Source: Brachyhypopomus gauderio (lineage: Eukaryota > Chordata > Actinopteri > Gymnotiformes > Hypopomidae). Taken from it: DNA of 64,000 nt. The notes below the pieces were generated by a model. It had not been told where the DNA came from. It saw nothing but the letters and a program-made list of their open reading frames with translations, and searched no databases. This document shows positions 22,701 through 33,216 of this stretch, in pieces; the stretch's first letter is position 1; every line of letters begins with the position of its first letter. The position numbers and the translations under genes are program-made. Location of the stretch: the NCBI RefSeq assembly GCF_052324685.1, contig NW_027506900.1, positions 1,321,501 to 1,385,500 on the forward strand, written 5' to 3'.

Positions 22701-25700
22701 AAGTAACTGAAATTGTTAAATGTTGGTTTGCTGTTTTTTTCGACAGTCAAGTGGAGCAAAATCTTCATGTTTCTTAAAGTCTCTTTCTCTGTGTTTAATT
22801 GATTGATTTTTTGGTTTTTGTTGCTTTTTTTTTTTTTTAGTCAGCTTTTAAATCTTGTTTTCATTTTGTGAAATTTATCATCAGTTATCAGAGATTTCTC
22901 ATCACTTGGTTTCTCTGTCTCTGTCCATTTTTCCCACTGTCCCCACATGCTCTCCTCTGTCCCTAAATGTTTTCTGTCTGTCCCCTATATGTTCTCTCTG
23001 TCCCCTAAATGTTTTCTGTCTGTCCCCTATATGTTCTCTCTGTCCCCTAAATGTTTTCTGTCTGTCCCCTATATGTTCTCTCTGTCCCCTAAATGTTTTC
23101 TGTCTGTCCCCTATATGTTCTCTCTGTCCCCTATATGTTCTCTCTGTCCCCTAAATGTTTTCTGTCTGTCCCCTATATGTTCTCTCTGTCCCCTATATGT
23201 TCTCTCTGTCCCCTAAATGTTTTCTGTCTGTCCCCTATATGTTCTCTCTGTCCCCTAAATGTTTTCTGTCTGTCCCCTATATGTTCTCTCTGTCCACTAA
23301 ATGTTCCCTCTCTGTCTGCCTAAATTAATCATTCCCTCACTTTTGGTTTTTACAATCATGTCACTGCACGCTTTACACCACATGTGTTTGTCAACATCTC
23401 ACTGCACTTTCTCCATCCATCCTCTTCCACCTGTGTCTCTGCTGCTTTCCCTAACTCCGCCCTAACTCCACCCTCCCACCGCCCACCCCTCTGCCCCTGC
23501 CCCTCCCTCCATATTTCCTGTTTCTGCCCTGCTTCCCTCTTCTCTCCATCCTGTTGTTCAGACTCTCAGTCATGCGTGCGTGTAGAGGGGGACAAATGCG
23601 ATCTCGGCCTGCAGTTCCACCTGCCGCTCTCATTTCGCCCCAAGCCACCTCGCATTGCCCTGCAGGCTGTTAAAGACAGGTACTCACACGCAGTCAAATG
23701 CACAAAAACCACAGCTTTGCTTTCTGCAGCCCATCAAACAAAGGATGCATGTACGACCTTGTGAGTTGGGCACTAGTGCAGAAATAATTTCTAGTACAAA
23801 CATATAGATGGCTAAAGTCCTGTATTACGTGAGACTTGGTATGCACACCCCTTGAGTATCTGTATGAAAAGAAAATCTCTATCATAAAGTTCTAATTACA
23901 CAAGAATCATTTTAAACGTACACAAGTTTCAACAACTAAAATCTTTGGCTAGCTGAAGAGAAAATGAAACCCAACTGAAATCCTATTTTAGCATTACAAA
24001 AGTATTCTAAAGATTTCCCCTTTCGATATGGCTGGTAGATTTAGAGAACAGTAGTGACTTTCTCTCACTTCGCATTTTGTACATTCTCTGTGAACGGTAT
24101 GTTTGCTTTTCTCATAGCATTTGTGATATTTTCATGCTACATGGATACATGTTAATTTCTTTGTTTAAATGTTTGTGTATTTGAAATGTTATTTTACACT
24201 TTGATTCTTGTATGAGTCTTTTTTAAGTTTGGGTGGAACATTTCTGTTGGACTTCCTGGTCCTCTTTTTTGATTAATGGTGATGCCCATAAAAAAAAAAA
24301 CTGTGTGTGTGTACTTGTTTACATTTGTGGTTATTATCAGTGTCTCAAGCTTTGTAAAGAAGACCACAGAGAAAATTAACACTCTACAAATGAGCTCTGA
24401 CCTTTGGGCCCGACCTGACCATGGTGGACAGGGAGAGGTCACGGCCTCATTGACCTCCTATCCAGAAGAAGTGGACACAGAGTAAGTTTATTTATGATAT
24501 TTATTAAGTGCATAATCAAAGCTGGTAAGCTTAATCATTAACCTTGGACACAGAGTAAGTTTATTTATGACATTTATTAAGTGCATAATCAAAGCTGGTA
24601 AGCTTAATCATTAACCTTGTCTGTTTATTGTCCAGTTTCAGAGCAACAACTGAGCATGATGATCTACAAGAACTAAGAGCAGCAACAAGAAAAGCCATGT
24701 GAGTACCACTGAGAGGTGAAGTGTGTCAGTGACCAACGCTTGGCACTTCATCCTGATTATACTAAGAGTATGTCACATGTAAATGTGCACTCTCTCTTAT
24801 ACACATACACACACACATACATACATACATACATACCCTCCTCCCCGTCATCCTCATCCTGTTTCTGCTTGTAGCTCACAGATCCAGGACCCTTCAGTTC
24901 TTTTGGATCCTGTTTGCCTGACGGAGGTTCTCCTAGAGTGGGTCCCTATTCTGAAGAGGGCCCTTGCTCCAGAGGATCACATCAGCACAGAGAGAAATGA
25001 CAAAGAGAAGAAAGAGGGGAAAAAGATCTTGGACATGACTCAGACACCCCTTGGATATAAAGACTCAGACACCCAGCCTGGTCAGACCACCTTCCCCGAG
25101 TCTGACAGTTCAGCTGAATCTGGGACGGACACAGACCACTTCTCAGCCCATATGGAAGGGCCAGACATTCCAGAGAACGTCCTCAGTCGCCACCTGCATG
25201 TTACTGTGTCTTCAACACCATTAGTAGCTACAGTGAAGCTTCCACGACCCTTGCCCTCTGACCTGCAACATGACCTTTCTCAACTGGCTTGTCTTTATTT
25301 GGACCTGGGCTGCCCGTGTGGAGCAGAAGGGAGCAGAGGGGTTGATGAAGGGGTTGAGAGGGTGTGTGTGTTTCTGCGCAGGTTCTTTTTCCTGCTGGAC
25401 CAAGACAGAGTGAAGAAGACGTGTGCGATGAGGTACAGGGAGCAGCCAGAGGTCCGACAGGCCTTCATTTCCTGCATGCTGGGTAAGTGTTCACTAGTCA
25501 TGTTAGTTACTGCTGTTTATCACTACTATATGTATATTATATCAAGCAGCCTGCCAGACTTGCTGTACTTGGTTCAGAAATTAAATATGTAAGAATATTA
25601 GTTCTAAAAATCACATTTTAGATGACAAAAAATACTGTTTTTAATACTGTTTACTTTCTCTTGTTTGCTCGTTTGAAAAATGGATGGACATTATTAGACA

Positions 25701-25791
25701 GCCTTAGTGTCGGTGTCGTGATTTCATCATGGACGAGCAGAAGCTGGTTGGCTAACAGAAGATAAAATTGTCCTCATCTCTTGCGGGAAAT

Positions 25792-25828
<37 letters not shown>

Positions 25829-28516
25829 TTCACCCAGGTCAGTAAGGTGGTGGACGTGATCCAGAAAGGAGACTTGCTGAGGTCGCTGCGCTGTTTGAGG
25901 GAGCTGCAGCCATGGAATGCCACTGTGCTCCTTTCACACCTTTATAGGTAACACACACACTCACACACACACACACACACACACACACTGGCTTTCCCAA
26001 TATTGTCTGATTGATTCTCTAATAAAGTGTTTCATGCTGTCATAGGACATTTCCTGTCTGCATTTCTCTTAATTAAGACACGCAACAGCGTGGTGTTTTT
26101 ATTTAGCGTTGGTGATTGTAGTGCGTGGTCATGTTCTGGTCTCTGGCGTCTGTTGTAGAGTGTACGAGAAGCATGGTGAGGCAGCTGTTCGAGCGTACCC
26201 CCAGTTCTATCCTACACTCCTTCCCTCTGATGTCATGGCCATGGTCCAGCCCAGCCATTTCTTGCCTTACCTAGACAATCTGGTTCAGTCCCATCCTGAG
26301 GAACAAAGGTACTGGTTGTACTTGGAGACGTACAGATATTCCTCTTGATACTCCTGTCAGTAATCATTAAAAAACTATAACCAATAACTGTCAAAAAAAT
26401 ACAACAATAAAATGAAAACACTCTCTCCAGGCTGTCCTTTTTGGGGTCACTTCTTCAGCCTGAGACGCTGCGACAAGATTGGCTGGAGCTGGCTCTTACC
26501 CATGATGCACCACAAAGAGATGATGCTCTGACAACTGATGGGCACCCAAAGTATGAATGTATTATTCTAAGGGACAGACAAATCTTATATATATGTATGG
26601 TAAACATTCTATATACAGACACATACATAGTGCTGCTTGTTGAAAGTTTCTGTACGTCTTGAGTAGTTTAGATTTTTCTATGTTTTATCATGATTCTCTT
26701 ATTTTATCATTTGAAGGTTTTGCATTATGAAATGTCAATTTTATGTTCATCAGTTCCATTTACTTGTTTTGAGGGAAATGTGCGAGTTGCTAGCAGACTA
26801 CATGAAACATGGAATCAGAGCATGTGCAAAAGTAAATGAACCACATCTGCACTGGTGAAGTCATTTAGGTAAAAGACTCAGGTGAAACACATGAGTGCTC
26901 AAGTAATCAATTAAGCAGAACAATCAAGCCAGTCCTTGAGAAAAGATTTGAACCACACTGATTAAAAGGGGGAGGAAACCAACCAAACCATTGTTGTGCC
27001 AAAGTGTAAAGCACACAATGCCAAGAGGAAAGGAAACATCTGAGGACATCAGGAAGAAGGTGATGATAACCCATCAGTCTGGGGAAAGTTACAAGCTCCA
27101 TCCATCCACTGTAAGACAAATCATTTACAAATGGAGTGCACTCAGCATCACCACCAGCAGTGAATGGCCATCAAAACTAACCCCAAGAAGCACCAGATAC
27201 TTAATAATTCAGGTAAAGGCCAACCCACACACCACCTCCAGAGGGTTGTAGACCTCTGGCAGCATCTGGGATAAATGTACATGCGTCTACAATCGGGTGT
27301 AAAATCAATAGATGTGGTATTTATGGGAGAGTTGTTAGAAGGAAGCCTCTGCTCTCAGGAAAGAGCAAAGTTGCCCATTGAAACTTTGCACTTGGACAAA
27401 CCAGAAGCTTTCTGGAAGTCTATTCTCTGGACAGATGAGTCCAAAATTAAATTATTTTGTTAACACTGCACATAAAGAGAAGGACCTCCTGCCAACAGTG
27501 AAGCATGGTGCTGGAAATGTGAAGGCTTTTCTGCTTTTCTGCCTCTGGACCAGGATGCCTCCATATCCAAGAAACCAGCAATTCCCAGGACCATCAACAA
27601 ATTCTTGACTGGAATCTCCTGCCATCAATCAGGGAGTTGGAGCTGAGATGGAAATGGATTATGCAATAAGACAACAACCTAAAGCATTCCACCCGAACCC
27701 GTCCCACACAAACAATATGCAACCCCTCCCCATTTATATATTATAAAATAAATTAGATAATTTGCATGAATTAGAAAATGATTGGCCCCCACACAGTTTC
27801 ACTTTACCAGATCAGGCCCTTATTGCAAAATGTAAGAGGAATATTTGCACTCTGGATTGGCCCAGTCAAAGTCCGGACCTCAGTCCCATAGAAATGCTGT
27901 GGCAAGACCTGAAGCGGGCGGTACATGCCAGATGTCCCTCCAGCCTCCCTCACCTGGCACACGTCTGCAGGGAGCAGTGGGCAAAACGCAGATGCCAGAC
28001 ACTCATTTGTGTTTGCAGAAGACTTTTGGTTGAATATCTGCCAATGGAGGTGCCACAAGCTACCATCTAAAAGAGTTCACATACTTTTGCACTTGGCAGG
28101 TTTTCATTTTTTTTATAGAAAAATTACTTTTGTTGGATAAATAATGAAAATATATAAGTATACCTATATATAAAATATATTTTTTTCTGTGTCCCTTATT
28201 TGGAAGTTCTGCTTTACAGATTGATATATAGATGTTCATTTCATAACATTATTGATTTTTTTATCTTCTTTTTTTAAGAAAACAATGACCAGATGGTTCA
28301 TAAACCGTGTATGTGTGATATATAATGTGTGTGTAATAACTGATTAACCACAGGGTGTGCTCATATGTGCAAATTGTTTTGTGCGTTGATGCCAGGTGGC
28401 ACTCTCACTACTTCTGCTGGGGCTATGGCCGCCTGCTGGCTCTGCTCATCCGCCTGCCTGCTGATGCTGCTTCCAAACAGAAGATGCTGGAGTCCTGCAG
28501 GAGTCGTGGGTGAGAG

Positions 28517-28553
<37 letters not shown>

Positions 28554-29690
28554 CAGCTCTCAGGCTCCAGGACAGCTCAGTTTAACTTCCTCACTCTCAT
28601 ACCTCCTGTTTGGAGACATTGTTCTAGCTTGGAGAGGACAAACCCAAGATCCCTAATCACCACTGGGACAAGCTTAATCTTCCACATTGTTTCCATTTCT
28701 TATTTCTGTTCCTTCTTTTTGCATACAGTGTATGCATTTCTTATTTTTCTTGCCTGTCAGTTGTCATGTCCTCACATGGATCCAGGAAGATAAGTGGAAT
28801 GTTTCACCCACTCCCTTGAGTGGAAGTTTGTCTTGCACCTCGCCATGTCCACACAGCCTCACAGGACCTCATATCACCGTACCTCACCTCCTGTTTGGTT
28901 TAACAGGTCATGTTCTCTCTCAGGTACTGGCTAGGCTACCTGTACCTATGTAATGAGCTGCACTGTCGCCGTGAGGCTTTCTCTACCATCTGCAGACTGG
29001 ATGACATTGGCCTTCTGGAGGAGCCTGATGGTAAAGATCTTAAATAAGTCAAAGGACCTGCTCACACCTAAACTGGTGCTGGTAGTGATCAGCATGAGCT
29101 CACCAGCACAATAAAGAAACTCTTTCACTCTGTCTCTATATATACAAATGCCTGTGGAATGATGCTCGTGGGCTCTGATGGGTGTGTGCCTGGTTCTCTG
29201 CAGGTACGGTCCCACAGACCATGGAGGAGTGGATGCTGTTGATTCAGCTTTGTCAGCAGCACTGCAACACCACCAGCCCCTCAAATTCAGCCACCACCTC
29301 TATCCTTTCTAGCACCACCAGCGCTGCTAACGGCACCGGTGCCCTCACCTGCACAGGCGCCACCAACGGCGAAGGCAGCAATGGTGGACCTGGCGGCCCG
29401 GCGGACCCGAGCAGCCAGATGAGCGTGGAGAAGGTGACGCTAAGGCTGGCGCGGGTCGTGGGACCGGACCGTGCCCTGGCAGCGCTGCAGGAGTGTGGGC
29501 TGCAGTCGGAGCTCAGCCCCCACTCTACGCTGGTGTGGGAGCTGCTGAGAGTGGCAGAAAAGAGGCAGAGGTGAGTTAATGGAGAACCCCACTGAGCAGA
29601 GAACCCCACAGGGCACCTATTAGTGCAACCTTAGTGATGGGAGTCTCTGTGGAGGAATTTACTGAATAAACCTATTTGCTGTACTTGCTT

Positions 29691-29725
<35 letters not shown>

Positions 29726-29842
29726 GCCTCACCATACTCCAATTGTGTGTGTCTGTGTGTGCCTGTGTATGTGTGTGTTAGAGCTCTGATCCAGACTATG
29801 CTGGAGCGCTGTGATCGTTTCCTCTGGTCTCAGCATGCCTAA
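16547..29842 (+). CDS. hps5: Hermansky-Pudlak syndrome 5 protein (BLOC-2 subunit)
   Basis: HPS5 is a subunit of BLOC-2, which directs cargo to lysosome-related organelles such as melanosomes. The 22 coding exons are 16547-16648, 17035-17145, 17233-17297, 17448-17640, 17843-17973, 18076-18306, 19783-19854, 20163-20251, 20899-21077, 21385-21546, 22297-22450, 23562-23679, 24341-24481, 24642-24698, 24875-25482, 25827-25947, 26159-26308, 26431-26550, 28396-28509, 28924-29030, 29204-29570 and 29782-29842 (1150 residues; human about 1129). The N-terminal WD40-like region shows [32 protein letters not shown] and [19 protein letters not shown]. Later blocks are [57 protein letters not shown] and the C-terminus [18 protein letters not shown]. 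Exon 21 carries a Ser/Thr/Gly-rich insert not typical of human. Exon 14 may instead start at 24636 (in phase). Confidence 0.95.
18550..18645 (-). repeat. LINE/SINE 3' tail fragment (reverse)
   Basis: AAGTAAGTAAGTAAGTAAG followed by ACTTTATTTATATAGCACTT and AAAGTGCTTTACAAAA is the reverse complement of an L2-like 3' end with a 4-bp tandem tail. It lies in hps5 intron 6. The rest of that 1.5-kb intron up to 19690 has no feature that I recognise. Confidence 0.55.
19694..19763. repeat. (GT)n microsatellite
   Basis: About 35 GT units end 19 bp before hps5 exon 7. The run could serve as an unusual polypyrimidine-poor acceptor context (GTTTGTCGTTCACTGTGGTTAG). Confidence 0.93.
21955..22240 (+). repeat. 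Common teleost interspersed repeat (copy 1)
   Basis: It contains GTGCCCAGAGCGGTGGGCAG, CCCGGGGAGCAGTTGGGG, TTAGGTGCCTTGCTCAAGG and GAATCGAACCCACGACC, ending in AGCCATGACTGCCCC. The same order occurs at 50063-50285. The GAATCGAACCC stretch resembles a tRNA B box, so a SINE origin is possible. The family name is not known to me. Lies in hps5 intron 10. Confidence 0.75.
22961..23310. repeat. Minisatellite in hps5 intron 11
   Basis: Tandem alternation of two related half-units, CTGTCCCCTATATGTTCTCT and CTGTCCCCTAAATGTTTTCT, about 42 bp per pair, some pairs missing one half. The transcribed strand is strongly pyrimidine-rich. The three overlapping open frames across it ([14 protein letters not shown] and similar) are by-products of the repeat. 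Confidence 0.93.
24474..24619 (+). repeat. 73-bp tandem duplication spanning the hps5 exon 13 donor
   Basis: Two 73-bp copies (24474-24546 and 24547-24619) differ at about one position (ATGATATTT against ATGACATTT). Each contains the last bases of exon 13 (GACACAGA) and the donor GTAAGT, at 24482 and 24555. Use of the second donor would add 73 nt and read GAG then TAA at once, so only the first donor gives a normal protein. Confidence 0.92.
25796..25825. repeat. (GT)n microsatellite at an hps5 acceptor
   Basis: The GT run leads directly into the acceptor GTGTAG of hps5 exon 16 at 25827. The normal polypyrimidine tract is replaced by GT units. A complementary AC run lies at about 25952-25988, just after the same exon. 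Confidence 0.88.
26690..28140 (+). mobile_element. Defective Tc1-like transposon (copy C, third family)
   Basis: In hps5 intron 18. Broken frames encode [20 protein letters not shown] (N-terminal helix-turn-helix region), [11 protein letters not shown] (DDE region), and [20 protein letters not shown] (final DDE block). The element runs to about ACATACTTTTGCACTTGG near 28080-28100. Frameshifts and stops show it is dead. The ends are approximate. Confidence 0.85.
28519..28552. repeat. (AC)n microsatellite
   Basis: An AC run starts about 10 bp after the hps5 exon 19 donor. Confidence 0.9.
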
Positions 29843-30509
29843 GAAGGACTCCTCTCCCTGGATCACTGTTCATCCTCCCTGTTTCCTACACCAACCAGCA
29901 GGACAGTCTGCTATGAATGTACTAACTAGTCTGTCTTCTATGTCATGTCAGGGACCATGAATATTTGAATGCTGCTCTGTATCCACTTTTGCCTCTTTTT
30001 CAGAAATCCTGAATATGATTATTGAGTTGATCCTACTGAGTGTTAGTTATAGATCCACGCCTTTTTTTAACACTTTGAGACAGAGTTAAAGAGGAATTGT
30101 GACCTTGTCTTAAATCTTAACTCTTTCATCCTGACCCTACCTTTTCTTAAGCTATTTATAGCACCATCAGCACTTGTTAGTGCAGTTACTGTGGGTTTTT
30201 GTTTGAGGCTTATGGACAGTATTAATGTATTTTTGTTTTATATTGTTTTTAAAGTAACATGTTTAGATTTATTTAATTGCATCTTAAAGTAAATTATCCT
30301 TAAAATGTGTGAACCTTATATGAGCCTCATATACAAAACATATACAAGCACATTCTTTAAAGAACCCAAGTTTACTTTTATATATGAAGGAATTTATTAT
30401 GTATTGTGCAAAAATACTTCACAACTAATTTTAGGTGGCTTAGTGTCTTATATCAATTAACACATGGAACCATGGTGTCATGACACCTATGATAAAGGAT
30501 GGTAATAAA
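29843..30509 (+). terminator. hps5: hps5 3' UTR and poly(A) signal
   Basis: After the TAA at 29840-29842 the sequence is non-coding. AATAAA at 30504-30509 is a good candidate polyadenylation signal. 30510-31070 shows nothing further. Confidence 0.55.
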
Positions 30510-31069
30510 GATGTTTTCCAAGGATGCAAGATTGTTTATACATCTGTTGCCTACATATTTAGAGAACTGTCATTAAATTTTAGTAGAATCAGCTAAGACA
30601 TTTAGCAAAGCTGTTCTGGAGAACCAAAAACGACTATACTGCAGAGTACACCAGTACTGCCAGTACATTTTCCAGTGCATTTCCACTACATGCTTTCATT
30701 TTCTTGTAGTAATCATACCTGCTGTATCTGTGATCACAGGTTTCTGTTTTGGTCTTGCATGACAACACCCACTCAAAAGTGCCTAAAGGATTTTGCTAAA
30801 TCTAAGTGATTTGTATCTCTTGAACAGCACCAGCACACCTCTAACAAGTCTGCTGGTATAGCTGTTTTTAAGAAAGCATGACCTCAAGATCCAACTATCC
30901 CTTCTGTTCCTACCCAACATCCTTTTCACTGTGCATTGGGATAGTATAAGCTTGTGACCTCTGTTACAATTGAGCTACTGAAACACTTGTTACTTGGCAC
31001 TTATTTTAAAAATGTTATGATTGCTCTGACAGTGGTTGTTGCGATATTTAAAGTGTGAAAATTAACAGT

Positions 31070-32165
31070 TGTATTCTTGTGGCTTTCGTATTCTACATGC
31101 TGAAATTTTACTGACTCTGAAAAGTCAAAAATTATCCCGTTGTCTCATGCAGCACTCTTGAAATTGCTGAGATATTGGGGCATGATCACAGAGCCATCAA
31201 ACGTTGTTACAAATAGGCAACAGGTTTGCAAGGGGAGGACAAATGAAATGCCAAGGATTTCAGAAGAATCAAGCTTGCTACCAGCAAGCCATTATCATCA
31301 GGTAGGTTGCAGTTCTGGAACGACAGAACCGGAAGTACCAAGAAGTGCAAGATGTTCAGTGCTCAGAGACATGGTCAAGGTAAGACAGGCTGAAGCCCAA
31401 CCACCACTGAACAAGACACACAAGCTGAAGCATCTAGACTGGTCCAATAAATATCTGAAGACATTCTCCAAAGGTTTTCTGGACCGATGAAATGAGACTG
31501 ACACGACAGACGAGGTGAATGGGCCGTCGCTGGATCAGTAACGGGCACAGAGCTCCACTTCGAATCAGATGCCAGCAAGGTGGAGGTGAGGTCCTGGTTG
31601 GTATGGGCTGGTTTTATTAAAGATTACCTGGTTAGACCTTTTTGTACACCTCAGAACAGTGAAGGAATCCAGTACATCTCTGAACAGTGAAGGAATCCAG
31701 TACACCTCAGAACAGTGAAGGAAACTAGTACACCTCTGTGTCTGGGAGGCTGTGTGTGTCTGGGAGGCTGTGGTTGTTGCTGCACAAATTGTTGACCGTC
31801 AATAGATCAAACTTTTTTATTGAGAAGGGGTGGTCACTGATTTATCTATTTATTTCATATATGTCAGAAATGCTTATTGGAAAGTTTTGAGTTGTTCATT
31901 TAGAATTCTCTTGAACAGATGAAAATACAAAAAGTCATATGGGAAAATGTGTTTTTTGTTTAGCTGCATAATATTTCTGCGCAATAATAATTGCCCAATA
32001 ATTGTACACATATGTTTTACCAAGAAAGCCTAAACCTCACATTTTCTTTTTTAATCATTCATGTTTAAGGTTTAACATTTTAGATGAACCAAGAGCACGA
32101 TAGTTGTGTCTGGTGTTTAATAAAATAAAGTTCTCAAAAATAACACTTGCCTAATTGTGCACACA
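31070..32165 (+). mobile_element. Decayed Tc1-like transposon (copy D, fourth family)
   Basis: It retains CACAGAGCCATCAAACGTTG, TCAGTGCTCAGAGACATGG, CCACCACTGAACAAGACACA, CCAGCAAGGTGGAGGTGAGG and TGTCTGGGAGGCTGTGG, then a 3' part ending near ACTTGCCTAATTGTGCACAC. These follow the order of a widespread fish Tc1-like family. A large central deletion and local duplications (ACAGTGAAGGAATCCAGTAC repeated at 31660-31735) mark it as inactive. Confidence 0.8.
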
Positions 32166-33035
32166 GTTTATGAATATCGATAGTGACATCATATGATATG
32201 GCTACCTGCTGTCCTCTCTACGTCCTCCGTCCCTTTTCCAGGAAAATGCTCTCCCTGTAATGATGACTCTCATCCTGGCATGGCTTCCATCAGATAGCGC
32301 CCACACCTGCAGCGAAGGGTCCTGACAGAGGACTGGAGGGGAGAAAAAAAGAGAAGGTTCTGGAGCACTGATTAAAGCAAGTCTTAAAATTGGAAAGTGA
32401 GGACTGCAAATGATATGTCAGAGAGAGAATTCCAGCTTGACGCTTGTCTAAAGGTGCCTGTTGTCCTAGCTGAGGTAGTGCACTTGACTCGCGCAGCGGC
32501 AGGTTAAATGTGCTTTTGTGACAACCAACCTTTGGGCCTCAGTGGCACACACTGACCTTGGGAAGGGCCCGGTTCCATGCCTCTCCAACGTGCACTACTC
32601 TTTCACTAAGACTGCATCCTTTACCTGTGCCAAAGCGGAAGATAGTGCTCCCTAGTAACGATCATGTCTCAGTGATTGTTTTGGGGTTTTTTTTTTTCCT
32701 GTTGAACTGAATTAAGTTGCCAAATGACTCTTTTTCACATGTGTAAATAGCATACGCAAAGAATTCAGTTACAGAAAGAATAAATAACCATAAAAGGTTT
32801 TCATGGGCAACTCGATACCTCTAGGGAGAATACAGTCTGGGGTGAATGGAGGGAATGGTAACTTGAAAAATTGGCTTGATAACCCAACAAGATAAACAGT
32901 GGAATTGGTTTGGACTTTGAGGATTATTAGGGTTAGGTGTGTGTGTGAGAGTTCAGAGTGGTTTGATGTGGGGTTGTTGACACCATGCACACAGATAAGA
33001 GAATTCTGCACATACCAAACAGGTTGAAGCACAAG
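32166..33035. other. Intergenic region upstream of tpo, no gene seen
   Basis: No exon-like frame or recognisable repeat was found. It lies between the Tc1 remnant and the tpo TATA box and may hold distal tpo control sequence, but no site could be assigned with confidence. Confidence 0.5.
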
Positions 33036-33043
33036 TATAAAAG
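33036..33043 (+). promoter_or_regulatory. tpo: TATA box of tpo
   Basis: TATAAAAG lies 181 bp upstream of the tpo ATG at 33217, which fits a TSS near 33065 and a 5' UTR of about 150 bp. A TATA promoter suits a tissue-restricted gene. No TSS data are available here. Confidence 0.55.
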
Positions 33044-33216
33044 TAAACCCTGATGATTTAGAGGGTTAGCAAATCACACACAGCACACAGTAGTCTTTAA
33101 AGGATACTCGAAGACTTGAAGGATTTTACGCTGCACTGTGTTGGCTTGGGGTGTTATTGTGTGAGGTAGCTGGGACAGATCATCTTGCTGTCAGAATCAA
33201 TTGAGCTTCAACACAG

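Noticed and set aside
22855-23323. Overlapping open frames rich in [14 protein letters not shown] repeats
   Set aside because: They are translations of a 42-bp pyrimidine-rich intronic minisatellite inside hps5, open in all three frames with no start context or family match.
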